64,000 nt of DNA from JALOOB01 sp964387985 (GCA_964387985.1 CAYLZG010000004.1:1-64000), one strand, 5' to 3'. Shown: positions 34,953-45,317, counted from the first letter of the stretch. The notes: generated from the sequence alone by a model not told the origin. Numbers and translations are program-made.

Positions 34953-36617
34953 ATGGCGGATACGCTCCGTATCATCCCGCTCGGCGGGTTGGGTGAAGTC
35001 GGCAAGAATATGATGCTCTTCGAGTTCCGGGGCCAGACCCTGGTGGTCGACGCGGGCATTATGTTTCCCGAGTTTGACATGCTCGGCATCGACCTGGTAC
35101 TGCCCGACTTCTCCTATCTGCGCGAGCACGCTCAGGAGGTCGCGGGCATCATCATCTCGCACGGTCACGAGGATCACATCGGCGGGCTGCCCTACCTGCT
35201 GGGCGACGTGGTTCCCGTCGATACACCGGTCTACGCAACCCCGCTGGCGCTTGGCCTCATCCGTGCGAAGCTGTCCGAGCATCCCGAACTGGAGGGGGTG
35301 GACCTGAACCCGGTCTCGGCCGGCGGCAGCGTCACCATCGGCCCGTTTGAGGTCGAGTTCCTCGCCATCACCCATTCTATCCCCGACGGGGTGGGCCTGG
35401 CGATCAAGACGGCCGTGGGAACCATCGTCCATACGGGCGACTTCAAGTTCGAGTACACCCCCGTGCGCGGGACCGGCCCCGGATTCGCGCGGCTGGGCCA
35501 GCTGGGCGCGCAGGGCGTGCTGGCGTTGCTCAGCGATTCCACCGGCGCAGAGCGCGCCGGGCACACGCCGTCGGAATCCGTCATAGGGCCGGCCTTCGAC
35601 CAAATCTTCCGCGAAGCTCCCGGCCGCGTCATTGTCGCCACCTTCGCCTCGCTGCTCAGCCGGGTGCAGCAGGTGATTGATGCCGCGCAGCACCACGGCC
35701 GCGTGGTCGCGCTGGCGGGCTACTCCATGGTCAAGACGGCTGAAATCGCCAGGGAGCTGGGGCATCTGGAAGTCCCGGACGGCCTGCTGGTGGACCTTGG
35801 CGAGGCGCTCAAGCTGCCCGACCGGCAGGTAGCCATCGTCACGACCGGCAGCCAGGGCCAACCGGAGGCTGCGCTGGCGCGCATGGCTGAGGGCACGCAC
35901 CGGCAGATTGAGGTCAAACCCGGCGACACGATCATCCTCTCCTCCACACCTATCCCTGGAAACGAGGAAGAGGTCGCGCGGCTCATCAACAAGTTGATCG
36001 CGCGCGGCGCTGAAGTGATCTACCCGCCACTGGCCGCCGTTCACGTCTCGGGCCACGCCAGCCAGGAGGAGCTCAAGCTGATGCTCTCGCTGACGAAGCC
36101 GAGGTTCTTCGTGCCCGTCCATGGCGAGCTGCGCCACCTGCACGCGCACGCACGGCTCGCACGGCAGCTCGGCATCGCCGTCGAAGACATCTTCATCATC
36201 GAGGATGGCGCGGTGCTGGAGTTCACTGCGCACCGAGGCAAGGTGAGGAAGGAGAAGGCACCCGCGGGCAACGTCTACGTCCACGGCAAGGGCGTGGGCG
36301 ACGTAGGGCGCCGCGTGATCGCGGAACGCGAGATCCTGGGCAACAACGGCTTCGTGCTGGCCATCGTGCCCATCCATCCCAAGACCGGCGACATCACCGG
36401 AAAGCCGGAGCTGATCTCCCGTGGGTTCATCTTCCAACCGGAGCGCGGCGACCTTATGGACCGCGCGGCTGCGGCTGTCTACAACGCGCTCAAAGAGGGC
36501 AAGGTGCGCCAGCAGCAGGCCATCATTGATCGGGTCCAGGGTCTGCTCGGCCGTTTCTTCTTCGAGGAAACCAAGCGCAAGCCCATGGTGCTGGCCGTGG
36601 TCACGCACCGCGAGTAG
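34953..36617 (+). CDS. rnj: ribonuclease J
   Basis: Metallo-beta-lactamase/beta-CASP RNase with 5'-to-3' exo- and endonuclease activity, 554 residues. Metal motif IISHGHEDHIGGLPY at residues 68-82, IHTGDFKFEYTP-like IVHTGDFKF, DSTGAERAGHTPSE, beta-CASP VIVATFASLLSRVQQVIDAA, SSTPIPGNEE and the closing VHVSGHASQEELKLML and PVHGELRHL motifs. ATG 34953 follows AGGAAGG; an in-frame ATG at 34914 is too close to the promoter and lacks an RBS. RNase Y (38024-39595) is encoded close by. Confidence 0.95.
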   Translation: MADTLRIIPLGGLGEVGKNMMLFEFRGQTLVVDAGIMFPEFDMLGIDLVLPDFSYLREHAQEVAGIIISHGHEDHIGGLPYLLGDVVPVDTPVYATPLALGLIRAKLSEHPELEGVDLNPVSAGGSVTIGPFEVEFLAITHSIPDGVGLAIKTAVGTIVHTGDFKFEYTPVRGTGPGFARLGQLGAQGVLALLSDSTGAERAGHTPSESVIGPAFDQIFREAPGRVIVATFASLLSRVQQVIDAAQHHGRVVALAGYSMVKTAEIARELGHLEVPDGLLVDLGEALKLPDRQVAIVTTGSQGQPEAALARMAEGTHRQIEVKPGDTIILSSTPIPGNEEEVARLINKLIARGAEVIYPPLAAVHVSGHASQEELKLMLSLTKPRFFVPVHGELRHLHAHARLARQLGIAVEDIFIIEDGAVLEFTAHRGKVRKEKAPAGNVYVHGKGVGDVGRRVIAEREILGNNGFVLAIVPIHPKTGDITGKPELISRGFIFQPERGDLMDRAAAAVYNALKEGKVRQQQAIIDRVQGLLGRFFFEETKRKPMVLAVVTHRE

Positions 36618-36779
36618 CGCCGGACTGGCGTCGGGACTGCATAAGCAACCCAGCCAGCACGCTTTCCTCGCCGACCCGCCGCCTCCGCGTTCTGGTGGCT
36701 GCGCTGCATAATTGACGCGGGGTACCAGAAGCGATATGGTAAACTGCACATTGCTTCATCGCCCGAAGCGGAGAACGCC

Positions 36780-37385
36780 ATGGCCGCCATCGTCGAACTG
36801 CCCATTTTGCTCAAGCCGAAAGCCGTCGCGAAAGCGACGAAAGATGCTCCCGCGCGGCAGGAACTCCAGATCCGGTTTCCCGATAGGTGCATCTACTGCG
36901 GCGCGCCTGCGGAGGGGACCAGTCCGGCCCGGGTGACGTACCGGCCAGCCAGCGGCGAACGCGAAGTGACGCGTTTCCTGGAGGCACCCTACTGTACGCG
37001 GCACCAGGCTACCAACCAACGGATCACCAGGCTCAACAGGCGGGCGGCCGGCCTGGCGGTCACAGCCGCTCTGGCTGCGGCTATCTACGTCGTAGGGTTC
37101 ATCGACGTCATCTATATCCTCAAACCGCTCCTGATGCTGGCCGCGATGGTGCCACTCAGCATCGTTTTTCTCCTGCTCTGGGGCCTTCTGCGCAGCCTGC
37201 TCGCCCGGTTCTCGTTGGATATTCGCCACACGGGGATCTGGCGCGCAACGTTGGGTTTCAGGGCCGACTACGATAAGGCGAACCACCGCCTACGGTACAA
37301 ATTCCTAAATGTCGAGTATGCGGCGCAGTTTGCCGAGCTCAACAAGCCGGTGCAGGATAACACGCGCCGTCCAATAAGTTCTTGA
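36780..37385 (+). CDS. small zinc-ribbon-like membrane protein, unknown
   Basis: A 201-residue protein I cannot assign to a named family. An N-terminal cytosolic part carries RCIYCGAPAEG and, 35 residues on, APYCTRHQA, which together could bind zinc. Two adjacent membrane segments follow (LAVTAALAAAIYVVGFIDVI and LLMLAAMVPLSIVFLLLWGL), then a C-terminal cytosolic tail with RYKFLNVEYAAQFAELN. RBS GCGGAGAAC before ATG 36780. Its last 47 nt overlap the convergent NUDIX gene. Confidence 0.7.
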   Translation: MAAIVELPILLKPKAVAKATKDAPARQELQIRFPDRCIYCGAPAEGTSPARVTYRPASGEREVTRFLEAPYCTRHQATNQRITRLNRRAAGLAVTAALAAAIYVVGFIDVIYILKPLLMLAAMVPLSIVFLLLWGLLRSLLARFSLDIRHTGIWRATLGFRADYDKANHRLRYKFLNVEYAAQFAELNKPVQDNTRRPISS

Positions 37386-37752
37386 AGGGCAGAAACAGCG
37401 GCTGTGGCAGCGCGTCCCAGGGGAACCAGCCCAACTCGGTCATCTCCTCCGCGGCCTTTATCGCGGGCTCGCCCGCAGCAGTGGTCGCTTCCATCCAGAT
37501 CGTGATGTAGTGTTTGCCGTCTGCCTCGAACACGTCGTTCGTGATCGCGCGAAATCGGACGTCCGCAACATCCAGGTCTGTCTCTTCCTTCGTCTCGCGG
37601 ATCGCGCATTCCTCCAGCGACTCACCGAACTCCACGTGGCCGCCCGGCGGCGCCCAGCTTCCTGCGCCATGTGCGCCCTGGCGCAGCATCAGCAGCACTG
37701 CGTTGTCCCTCGTAATCAGCACTGCTACTCCCACCCCTGGTCTCTGATCCAT
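37339..37752 (-). CDS. NUDIX hydrolase (NUDT15/NudG-like)
   Basis: A 137-residue NUDIX protein. The box reads GGHVEFGESLEECAIRETKEETDL, with all REXXEE residues; GVAVLITRDNAVLLMLRQGAHGAGSWAPPGG in front and TNDVFEADGKHYITIWM behind are typical of nucleotide-pool sanitisers of the NUDT15 kind. ATG 37752 has GGGAG about 11 nt upstream. The gene end overlaps the convergent membrane-protein gene. Confidence 0.88.
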   Translation of the reverse strand: MDQRPGVGVAVLITRDNAVLLMLRQGAHGAGSWAPPGGHVEFGESLEECAIRETKEETDLDVADVRFRAITNDVFEADGKHYITIWMEATTAAGEPAIKAAEEMTELGWFPWDALPQPLFLPFKNLLDGACYPAPAC

Positions 37753-37962
37753 AGCCGGTTGGCTCCCTTCTCCACCCAGCGTTGTGGAACGAACTCCATG
37801 CGCCGGACCACAGATCACATCATAACCGATCGATCGGTGAAGCTTCAACAGGCGACCAAGGCTAGCATCCTGTTTTCAGTCAACTCGACGGTGGAACGCC
37901 CGCGGCCCCAAAGAGCCGGACTACTCCCGCGCGAACGAAGTTGGGGGCAACGAGATAGAAAC

Positions 37963-37994
37963 AAAAACCTCCGCGGTCGATGACCCCGGAGGTT
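37963..37994 (-). terminator. intrinsic terminator of the RNase Y gene
   Basis: On the minus strand AACCTCCG (37994-37987) pairs with CGGAGGTT (37973-37966), followed by a run of U. It begins 30 nt after the rny stop codon. Confidence 0.82.
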
Positions 37995-38023
37995 CAGTTT
38001 GACTGTCGGATTGATTCAGTTTC

Positions 38024-39595
38024 TTATTTGGCCGTCTCGATCGCGCGCATCTCGCGCACCACCATCACCTTGATCTGCCCCGGATACTCCAGGTTGTCCT
38101 CAATCTTCTTGGCGATATCCTTGGCCAACCGGATCGACGCCAGATCGTCCACGTCGTCCGGACGGACGATCACCCGCACCTCGCGGCCGGCCTGGATGGC
38201 ATACGTCTGCTGCACGCCGTGGAATGAGTTGCCGATCTCCTCAAGCGCCTGGATGCGTTTCACATAACTCTCCAGGGCCTCACGCCGCGCTCCTGGCCGC
38301 GAGCCGCTGATGGCGTCGGCAGTCGTCGCAATCGCGGCTTCCACCGAAAGCTGGTCGATCTCATGATGGTGCGAGGCGATGATGTTGACCACTTCCGCCG
38401 GCACGCCGTAGCGCTTGGCGATATCCGCGCCGATCTGCGCGTGCGCGCCCTCCACCTCATGGCTGACCGCCTTGCCGATGTCATGCAGCAGGGCGCCCAT
38501 CTTCGCAAGCTGAACGTTCGCACCCATCTCGGCTGCGAGCATGGCCGCAATATGGGTGGCTTCAACTGCGTGGTTAAGTTGGTTCTGACCGTAGCTCGTG
38601 CGATATTTTAGCCGGCCCAGCAGCTTGACGATCTCCGGGTGCAGCATCTGGAGGCCAGTTTCGATGACCGCCTGCTCGCCCGCATCCTTGATCGACTTCT
38701 CGACCTCGCCGCGCGCTTTTTCGACTTCCTTCTCAACGCGCGCGGGATGGATGCGCCCGTCCTGCACCAGGCGACCGATGGCGATCCGCGCCACCTCGCG
38801 GCGCACCGGATCGAACGAGGAGATCAGGATCGCTTCCGGCGTGTCGTCCACCACCAGGTCCACGCCGGTGGCCTGCTCTATAGATCGGATGTTGCGTCCC
38901 TGCCGACCGATGATACGGCCCTTCATCTCGTCGGTGGGCAATGGCACGCTGGCTACGGTCGTCTCCGACACATGCTCGGATGCAACACGCTCCATGACGC
39001 GCGTGATGATCTCGCGCGCCCGGTTCTCGGCCTCGGCGTATGCCTGCGCCTCTACCTCGCGAATCTTGCGCGCCATATCCTGGCGTGCGCTCTGCTCCAC
39101 GGCGACCAGCAGCTCCTGCCGTGCATCCTCCTGCGTCATCACCGCGATCCGCTCCAGCTCGGCCGTGCGTTCCTCTTCGAGCCTGGTCAGATCGGTTTCC
39201 CGTTTGTCCAACTTGCTTTGGCGTTGATCGAGCTTGCGGTTGCGCTGCTCGAGTTGTTCTACGCGGCTCTCAACCGCCTCCTGACGCCGCTGGATCCGCT
39301 CTTCAGAGCGGTCCATCTCACGCCGCCGGCGTACGATTTCCTGATCGGCTTCCTCCAGAATCTGGACCTTTTGCTCCTGTGCAGCAAGCTCAATCGACTT
39401 GGCCCGCGTCTCCGCCTCGGCCACCATGCGCTTGGCCTCAACTTCGGCGTTCTTGAGGACGGCCTCTGCCTCGTTGCGAGCCTGGAGCTGGCGCGACTTG
39501 ATGATGAGATAGCCAATTATACCGCCAGCAACACCTGCTGCCAGGAAGATCAACAGGTCCACGATGACGCGGAGGCCTGGACTTCCTATAAACAT
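38024..39595 (-). CDS. rny: ribonuclease Y
   Basis: Membrane-anchored endoribonuclease, 523 residues. N-terminal membrane segment (VIVDLLIFLAAGVAGGIIGY), then a long coiled coil rich in E, R and Q (residues 35-200), the KH domain with GRIIGRQGRNIRSIEQATGVDL, and the HD domain with LLHDIGKAVSHEVEGAHAQIG. Starts mRNA decay together with RNase J. ATG 39595 follows AGGAAA; the TTG at 39613 in frame overlaps the ribosome site. Confidence 0.96.
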   Translation of the reverse strand: MFIGSPGLRVIVDLLIFLAAGVAGGIIGYLIIKSRQLQARNEAEAVLKNAEVEAKRMVAEAETRAKSIELAAQEQKVQILEEADQEIVRRRREMDRSEERIQRRQEAVESRVEQLEQRNRKLDQRQSKLDKRETDLTRLEEERTAELERIAVMTQEDARQELLVAVEQSARQDMARKIREVEAQAYAEAENRAREIITRVMERVASEHVSETTVASVPLPTDEMKGRIIGRQGRNIRSIEQATGVDLVVDDTPEAILISSFDPVRREVARIAIGRLVQDGRIHPARVEKEVEKARGEVEKSIKDAGEQAVIETGLQMLHPEIVKLLGRLKYRTSYGQNQLNHAVEATHIAAMLAAEMGANVQLAKMGALLHDIGKAVSHEVEGAHAQIGADIAKRYGVPAEVVNIIASHHHEIDQLSVEAAIATTADAISGSRPGARREALESYVKRIQALEEIGNSFHGVQQTYAIQAGREVRVIVRPDDVDDLASIRLAKDIAKKIEDNLEYPGQIKVMVVREMRAIETAK

Positions 39596-39712
39596 TGATT
39601 TCCTGCCTTTCAAATGTCATGGGTGATTATGTGAGCGGCGAACCAACGACATGGCTGCCGCATAATTGCTCATAAATGATCGGGACTGGCACCTTCCTGC
39701 ATCATCCCGCCG

Positions 39713-40348
39713 TCAATCCTCCTTCATCTCACGCAACAAACGCGCGACCACATCGCGCACGACGTCATAGGTAAAGCCACGGCGCAGCAAGAACTCACCC
39801 AACTTGCGCTTGAAGGCCGGCGGGTCTTCGGCTGCCAATTCTGCAAGCCGATTCGCCCTCGACTTGGCAGCTGCATAGGCCGCCTCGCTCGAGTCCAAGC
39901 CATCGAGGCTCTCGTCGATGACTTCTTTCTCGACCCCTGCTCGTCGTAGCTCCTGCCGCAGCGCCTGCTCGCCCTTAGGCCGGAAACGCTGGCGGTTCTC
40001 AACCCAATAGGCCGCGAAGGCGGCGTCATCCAAGTAACCCTGGCCAGCCAGGCGGGCGAGCGCCGCCTCGACAGCCTCAGGCGGGAATTCGGCCTCTTCG
40101 AGCGCACGACGCACCTCTGCTGTACTGCGCGGCCGGTAGCTCAAGTATCGGACCGCCTTGTCATAGGCCTTCGCAGCGGCATCCGTCGCCTGCAGCTGTG
40201 CGATCTCCGCGTCGCTCAGATGCTGGCCGACCTTCAACCGGGCTGCATCGAGCGCCGGCAGCGCGAAAGCATAGTGGCCGTCGAGGTACACATTGACGCG
40301 CTCGTCGGTCCGTTTCTGGTAACGCAAGCCCGTGACAGTTCCGGCCAT
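39713..40348 (-). CDS. recX: regulatory protein RecX
   Basis: A 211-residue RecX homologue, inhibitor of RecA filaments. It shows the repeated three-helix units: AVRYLSYRPRSTAEVRRALEEAEFPPEAVEAALARLAGQGYLDDAAFAAYWVENR and GEQALRQELRRAGVEKEVIDESL. ATG 40348 has no recognisable ribosome site; an intrinsic-terminator-like hairpin ends 8 nt before it. Lies downstream of recA on the same strand with a 268-nt gap. Confidence 0.92.
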   Translation of the reverse strand: MAGTVTGLRYQKRTDERVNVYLDGHYAFALPALDAARLKVGQHLSDAEIAQLQATDAAAKAYDKAVRYLSYRPRSTAEVRRALEEAEFPPEAVEAALARLAGQGYLDDAAFAAYWVENRQRFRPKGEQALRQELRRAGVEKEVIDESLDGLDSSEAAYAAAKSRANRLAELAAEDPPAFKRKLGEFLLRRGFTYDVVRDVVARLLREMKED

Positions 40349-40355
40349 TGCCAAT

Positions 40356-40402
40356 CAAAAAGCCGTGGCGATAGGTCACCCAAAGGACCCCCAACCACGG
40401 CT
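40356..40402 (-). terminator. terminator/attenuator hairpin between recA and recX
   Basis: On the minus strand AGCCGTGG (40402-40395) pairs with CCACGGCT (40368-40361), followed by UUUU; the 26-nt loop contains a short inner GGTC/GACC stem. The U-run ends 8 nt before the recX ATG, so transcripts must read through it for recX to be made. Confidence 0.7.
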
Positions 40403-40521
40403 CTTGTCCAGATCACGTCTATGTCGAATTAACCGTGCAGCAGCGTTAGCACGAATGCCGAATCGTAGCTCGCACCTCTCGTAAGCCCAAAGTGCCAGGC
40501 ATGGTGAAAGCCGTACAGTCG

Positions 40522-40527
40522 ATTATA
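40522..40527 (-). promoter_or_regulatory. possible recX -10 box
   Basis: A perfect TATAAT on the minus strand lies about 174 nt before recX. No good -35 at the right distance. The remaining recA-recX spacer also holds a GCCCAT/ATGGGC hairpin (40531-40547) but no gene. Confidence 0.35.
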
Positions 40528-40616
40528 TCAGCCCATGCGCGATGGGCCTTCGTTGCCAACGCCGCCGCGCGGCGCGTCAAGAACAAGGTAAACCATGATC
40601 AGGGCGGTCCTTCGCC

Positions 40617-41654
40617 CTATTCCTCAACGTCCCCTTCGTCCTCGGGACCGACCACCTGCGTGGGAGCCAGCGAGGCCTTGACGCGAATCGCGTCCTCGAT
40701 CTGCTGTGCAATCACCGGTGACGCCTCAAGAAAGTCCTTGGCGTTCTCGCGTCCCTGGCCGAGCCGGGTGTCATTGAAGTTATAGAAGGCGCCACGTTTG
40801 TCGATGATGCCCATGTTGGCGCCCAGGTCCAGCAAATCTCCAGACTTGCTGATGCCCTTATTATACATGATGTCGAACTCAGCCTGGCGGAATGGCGCCG
40901 CGACCTTGTTCTTCTTCACGGTGACACGCGTGCGGCTGCCCACTGTATTGCCGCTCGCCTTGATGCCCTCTATGCGCCGCACATCCAGGCGCACGCTGGC
41001 GTAAAACTTTAGCGCCATCCCACCTGACGTGGTCTCAGGATTACCGAACATGATGCCGATCTTCTGGCGCAACTGGTTGGTGAAAATGAGCGCAGTATTG
41101 CTGGTCTTGATCGCGCCGACCAGCTTGCGCAGTGCCTGTGACATCAAACGTGCCTGAAGGCCGACATGGCTGTCGCCCATCTCGCCTTCGATCTCAGCGC
41201 GCGGCACCAACGCCGCCACAGAGTCGATCACGACCACATCCACCGCACCAGAACGAATGAGCGCCTCGGCAATCTCAAGCGCCTGCTCGCCCGTGTCGGG
41301 CTGGGAGATATAAAGGTCGTCCACATTGACGCCGCATCGCCGCGCGTAGTCGGGATCGAGTGCGTGCTCGACGTCGACGAACGCTGCGATGCCGCCCATC
41401 TTCTGGGCCTCTGCGATGATGTGCTGGCAAATCGTCGTCTTACCCGACGATTCGGGGCCGTAGATCTCCGTAATGCGGCCCCGCGGCACGCCGCCGATGC
41501 CCAAAGCAAGATCCAACGAGAGGGAGCCGGTTGGGATGGCAGCAATCTTCGTCCGCTCAGCCTCGCCCAGCTTCATGACCGTTCCCTCGCCGAAGCGCTT
41601 CTTCAGGTTTGCCAACGTTGTATCCAACGCCTTCAGTCGCGCGTTATCCGCCAT
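40617..41654 (-). CDS. recA: recombinase RecA
   Basis: DNA-repair recombinase, 345 residues, usual length. Walker A GPESSGKTT at residues 66-74, ALDTTLANLKKRFGEG at the N-terminus, VDVEHALDPDYARRCGVNVDDL, Walker B VDVVVIDSVAALVP, L1/L2 loops MGDSHVGLQARLMSQALRK and FTNQLRQKIGIMFGNPETTSGG. Ends with the acidic tail GPEDEGDVEE. Start ATG 41654. Confidence 0.98.
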   Translation of the reverse strand: MADNARLKALDTTLANLKKRFGEGTVMKLGEAERTKIAAIPTGSLSLDLALGIGGVPRGRITEIYGPESSGKTTICQHIIAEAQKMGGIAAFVDVEHALDPDYARRCGVNVDDLYISQPDTGEQALEIAEALIRSGAVDVVVIDSVAALVPRAEIEGEMGDSHVGLQARLMSQALRKLVGAIKTSNTALIFTNQLRQKIGIMFGNPETTSGGMALKFYASVRLDVRRIEGIKASGNTVGSRTRVTVKKNKVAAPFRQAEFDIMYNKGISKSGDLLDLGANMGIIDKRGAFYNFNDTRLGQGRENAKDFLEASPVIAQQIEDAIRVKASLAPTQVVGPEDEGDVEE

Positions 41655-41734
41655 TCTGATAGTCCCCACTTCCTCCAGAAATCGTTCCTTTAGAACGACG
41701 GGGTGCGCAAAGGTGCATCGCTAACCCGCGGCTT

Positions 41735-41763
41735 ATGTTACCTCAGATTTAAGAAATCTGCAA
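41735..41763 (-). promoter_or_regulatory. recA promoter with palindromic spacer
   Basis: On the minus strand TTGCAG (41763-41758), a 17-nt spacer and TAACAT (41740-41735). The spacer is occupied by a perfect inverted repeat CAGATTT-AAG-AAATCTG (41744-41760), which could itself be an operator. Confidence 0.5.
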
Positions 41764-41777
41764 ATGCCGAACGCAAT

Positions 41778-41789
41778 GAACGTGCGTTC
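41778..41789. promoter_or_regulatory. candidate LexA (SOS) box of recA
   Basis: GAACGTGCGTTC fits the GAAC-N4-GTTC core of the Gram-positive-type LexA site. It lies about 15 nt upstream of the proposed -35 and 124 nt before the recA start codon. No lexA gene is in the window. Confidence 0.5.
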
Positions 41790-41808
41790 TGCAGGCAATT
41801 CCTCGCGA

Positions 41809-43049
41809 TTATTCGTACCGCAACGCTTCGATCGGGTTAAGCCGCGAGGCGCGCGTCGCCGGATAGATGCCGAAGAAGAGTCCCACGGCCGCTGAGAACC
41901 CGGTTGCGAGCAGGATCGACTGTGGGGTCACCACTGCAACCAGATCGTCCTGCAGCTGGGAGATTCCGATTGCGCCCGAGGCGCCCAGCGCAATCCCCAG
42001 CAAACCCCCGATCAGTGAGAGCACGACCGATTCGATCAAGAACTGGATCAGGATGTCACGCCGCTTCGCGCCCACCGCCTTGCGGAGCCCAATCTCCCGC
42101 GTCCGCTCGGTGACAGACACGAGCATGATGTTCATGATGCCAATGCCGCCCACCAGCAGGCTGATACCCGCAATTGCGCCCAGGAAGATTGTCAGCACGC
42201 CGGTGATCTGCCCGAAGATTGAGAGTAGGTCCCGCTGGTTGATCACCGTGAAGTCATCCTCGTCCTGAAACCGGATGTCGTGGCGCTGGCGCAGCAATTC
42301 GGCGATCTCTGTCGATGCCGCATCCATGCGGTCCTCAGCCACCACCTGCGCGTAGATGACCGAGAGCATCGGCTCGCCGCGGCTGTTGTGATACCGGGGA
42401 AACAACCGCTCGTGCGCTGTGGTCAGCGGCACCATAACCACCTCATCCTGGTTGCCGCCTGGCCCACCTGTGCCGCCGCGCTCTTCGAGAACCCCGATCA
42501 CCTTGAACGGAATATCGTTGATCTGGAGCGTTGCGCCGATCGGGTACACGCCCGCTTCATCAAAGAAGCGCTCTGCGATCCGGCTGCCAATCACCGCGAC
42601 CCGGGTGCGGCCGTTGACATCTGCCTCGGCGATGAAGTTGCCGATTGCCACCGGCCGGTTGCGAACCACAGCGTACGCGGGCGTCACACCGGACACTGAC
42701 AGCCGGAAGGTGGTCTTCTTGTAGCTAACTTCGGTGGTGCCGAGCACCTCGGGTGCGACGTCCGCCACATCCGGCACGTTGAAGGGATCGGCAATTGCCT
42801 CTGCATCGCTCAGCGAGAGTGTGAGTCCCGAGCTAGCGCGGCCGGTGCTTGCGTCAAGGCTGCCCGGAACAACAAAGAGCAGGTTCGTGCCGATGCTCTG
42901 CAACTGCTCGGTGATGAGGTTCTGCACACCCTGGCCCACCGAGAGCAGGGTGATTACCGCGCCTACACCGATGATGATGCCGAGCATCGTCAGCGCAGAC
43001 CGAAGCTTGTTTACGGACAGTGCGCGCAGCGCCAGCCGGAGTTTCTCGA

Positions 43050-43059
<10 letters not shown>
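41809..43059 (-). CDS. MacB-type ABC transporter permease
   Basis: A 416-residue membrane protein of the MacB/FtsX family with one N-terminal and three C-terminal membrane segments and a large extracytoplasmic domain (residues 50-280). Typical landmarks: KLRSALTMLGIIIGVGAVI, GGIGIMNIMLVSVTERTREIGLRKAVGAKRRDI and the closing YPATRASRLNPIEALRYE. Works with the ATPase and membrane-fusion protein encoded just upstream. Start ATG 43059 overlaps the ATPase gene by 10 nt. Confidence 0.94.
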
Positions 43060-43840
<781 letters not shown>

Positions 43841-43841
<1 letters not shown>

Positions 43842-45268
43842 CAGAAGCCGCCCCCAAAGAGCTCGCGCAGCTGGTCCGCGCTGGTTCGGCTCACAATGGC
43901 CACCACGTCACCCTCCGCCAGTCCATCGCGCACCTCACTGGTTTGGTCATCGCGCAGGCCCAGCTGTACCTCGACGCGCTCCAGTCCGTTACTGGCGACG
44001 AGTTCGACAAAGGTTCGGCCGGTCTCCCGCTCAAGTTGGACGACACGGTTCGGGATCAACAGCACATTCTCACGCGTGCTGGCAATGATGGTTGCAGTGG
44101 CGCTCATGCCAGCCAGCAAGGGCGCGCCGGTCGGATCAATGTCCAGTCGCACGCTATATGAGACTCCACCCGTCTGCGAGGTGAGAGAGGAGGGGGAGAT
44201 GCGGCTCACCTGGCCTGCCGGGCTGACATCGGAGAGTGCATCGATCTCGACCTCCACGCGCTGCCCGGGTTGGATTAAGGCGATGTCCACCTCGTCCACC
44301 TGAACATCGAGATGGAAACGGGTGGTGTCGGCCAATCGCACGGCTGGCTGGCCGACGGCTGCAGATCCGCCCTCCACAATGGCCACAGAAGTGACCACTC
44401 CTGGCCAGGGCGCAACGAGCCTGGCATTTGCCAGCCTACGTTGGGCCTGCTCCACCGTCAGCTGCGCCTGATCTACACCTGCCTGGGCGATGGCCACCTG
44501 CTCGTCCGATGGCCCGCGCTGTAATTTATCCAGGGTGGCCTGGGTCTGTGCGACCTGAGCCTCTGCGGCAGTCACCTGTGCCAGCGCGGCAGACACCTGC
44601 GCAGAGGTCACCGACTTCTGGGCGGCACGAAACTGCGCCTCCGCAGTCTCGAGTGCAATCGTTGCATTCTGCAGTTGGACCGACTGCGGCATCATACCCA
44701 CGTCAGCCCGATCCTTGACCCTGTCGTAGGCCTGCTGCGCCTGCACCAATTGCACCTTGGCCTGGTCCACCTGCGCCTGCGCTGCGGCCAGGGTATCGCT
44801 GTCGGGCCCTTTGAGCGTCTGCTGGTAGGAAGCCCGGGCGCTGTTCAGGTTGCCCTGCGCGCTGTCCACCGCGGCCTGCGCCGCAGCCAGGTCCACTGCG
44901 TTGGGCTTTTCCTGCAACTGGCGGAGCTGAGCCTGTGCCTGTGCCAGCCCAATCTCCGCCTGGCGCACTGCCAGCTCAAGGTCGGTGGTGTCCAGGCCGG
45001 CGAGAACCTCTCCCTCGTCCACCTGTTGTCCAACCTCGACATTCACTGCTGCGATCGTGCCGGTCGCACCGAAGGCAAGGCCCACCTCGCGCTCGGGCAG
45101 CACCGCACCGGTCGCGCTCACGGTAGCTGCAATATTGCCGCGGCTCACCGTCACGGTCTCATAAGTGGGCGCCTGCGCTGCCTGTCCCTTCAGATATTGC
45201 CGGTACCCGAAGTAGCCTGCCGCTCCCAGGAGGGCAAGGATGATGAGTGCGATGAAAAACTTCCGCAT
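43841..45268 (-). CDS. membrane-fusion (HlyD/MacA-like) periplasmic adaptor protein
   Basis: A 475-residue adaptor with an N-terminal membrane anchor (FFIALIILALLGAAGYFGY). Lipoyl-like halves: ATVSATGAVLPEREVGLAFGATGTIAAVNVEVGQQVDEGEVLAGLD and LANARLVAPWPGVVTSVAIVEGG. Between them lies a long Ala/Gln-rich coiled-coil hairpin (residues 100-300) with internally similar repeats. In a one-membrane cell such adaptors serve export of peptides or lipids; the cargo is unknown. Start ATG 45268. Confidence 0.92.
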
Positions 45269-45300
45269 AATTCTGGCAACTCCAATTTCCCGGACCTTCC

Positions 45301-45317
45301 GTGCATATAGTTTGCAC
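45301..45317. repeat. small inverted repeat upstream of efflux operon
   Basis: GTGCA (45301-45305) and TGCAC (45313-45317) flank TATAGTT about 33 nt before the adaptor start codon, overlapping the likely -10 region (TATATG on the minus strand). Possible operator; weak. Confidence 0.3.

Noticed and set aside
34911..36749. 612-codon open frame antisense to RNase J
   Set aside because: Low-quality His/Arg-rich translation typical of GC-rich shadow frames; RNase J on the other strand is certain.
41683..41697. CGTTC-N5-GAACG as a LexA box for recA
   Set aside because: Arms are inverted relative to the CGAAC-N4-GTTCG consensus and the spacing is five; the site at 41778-41789 fits better.
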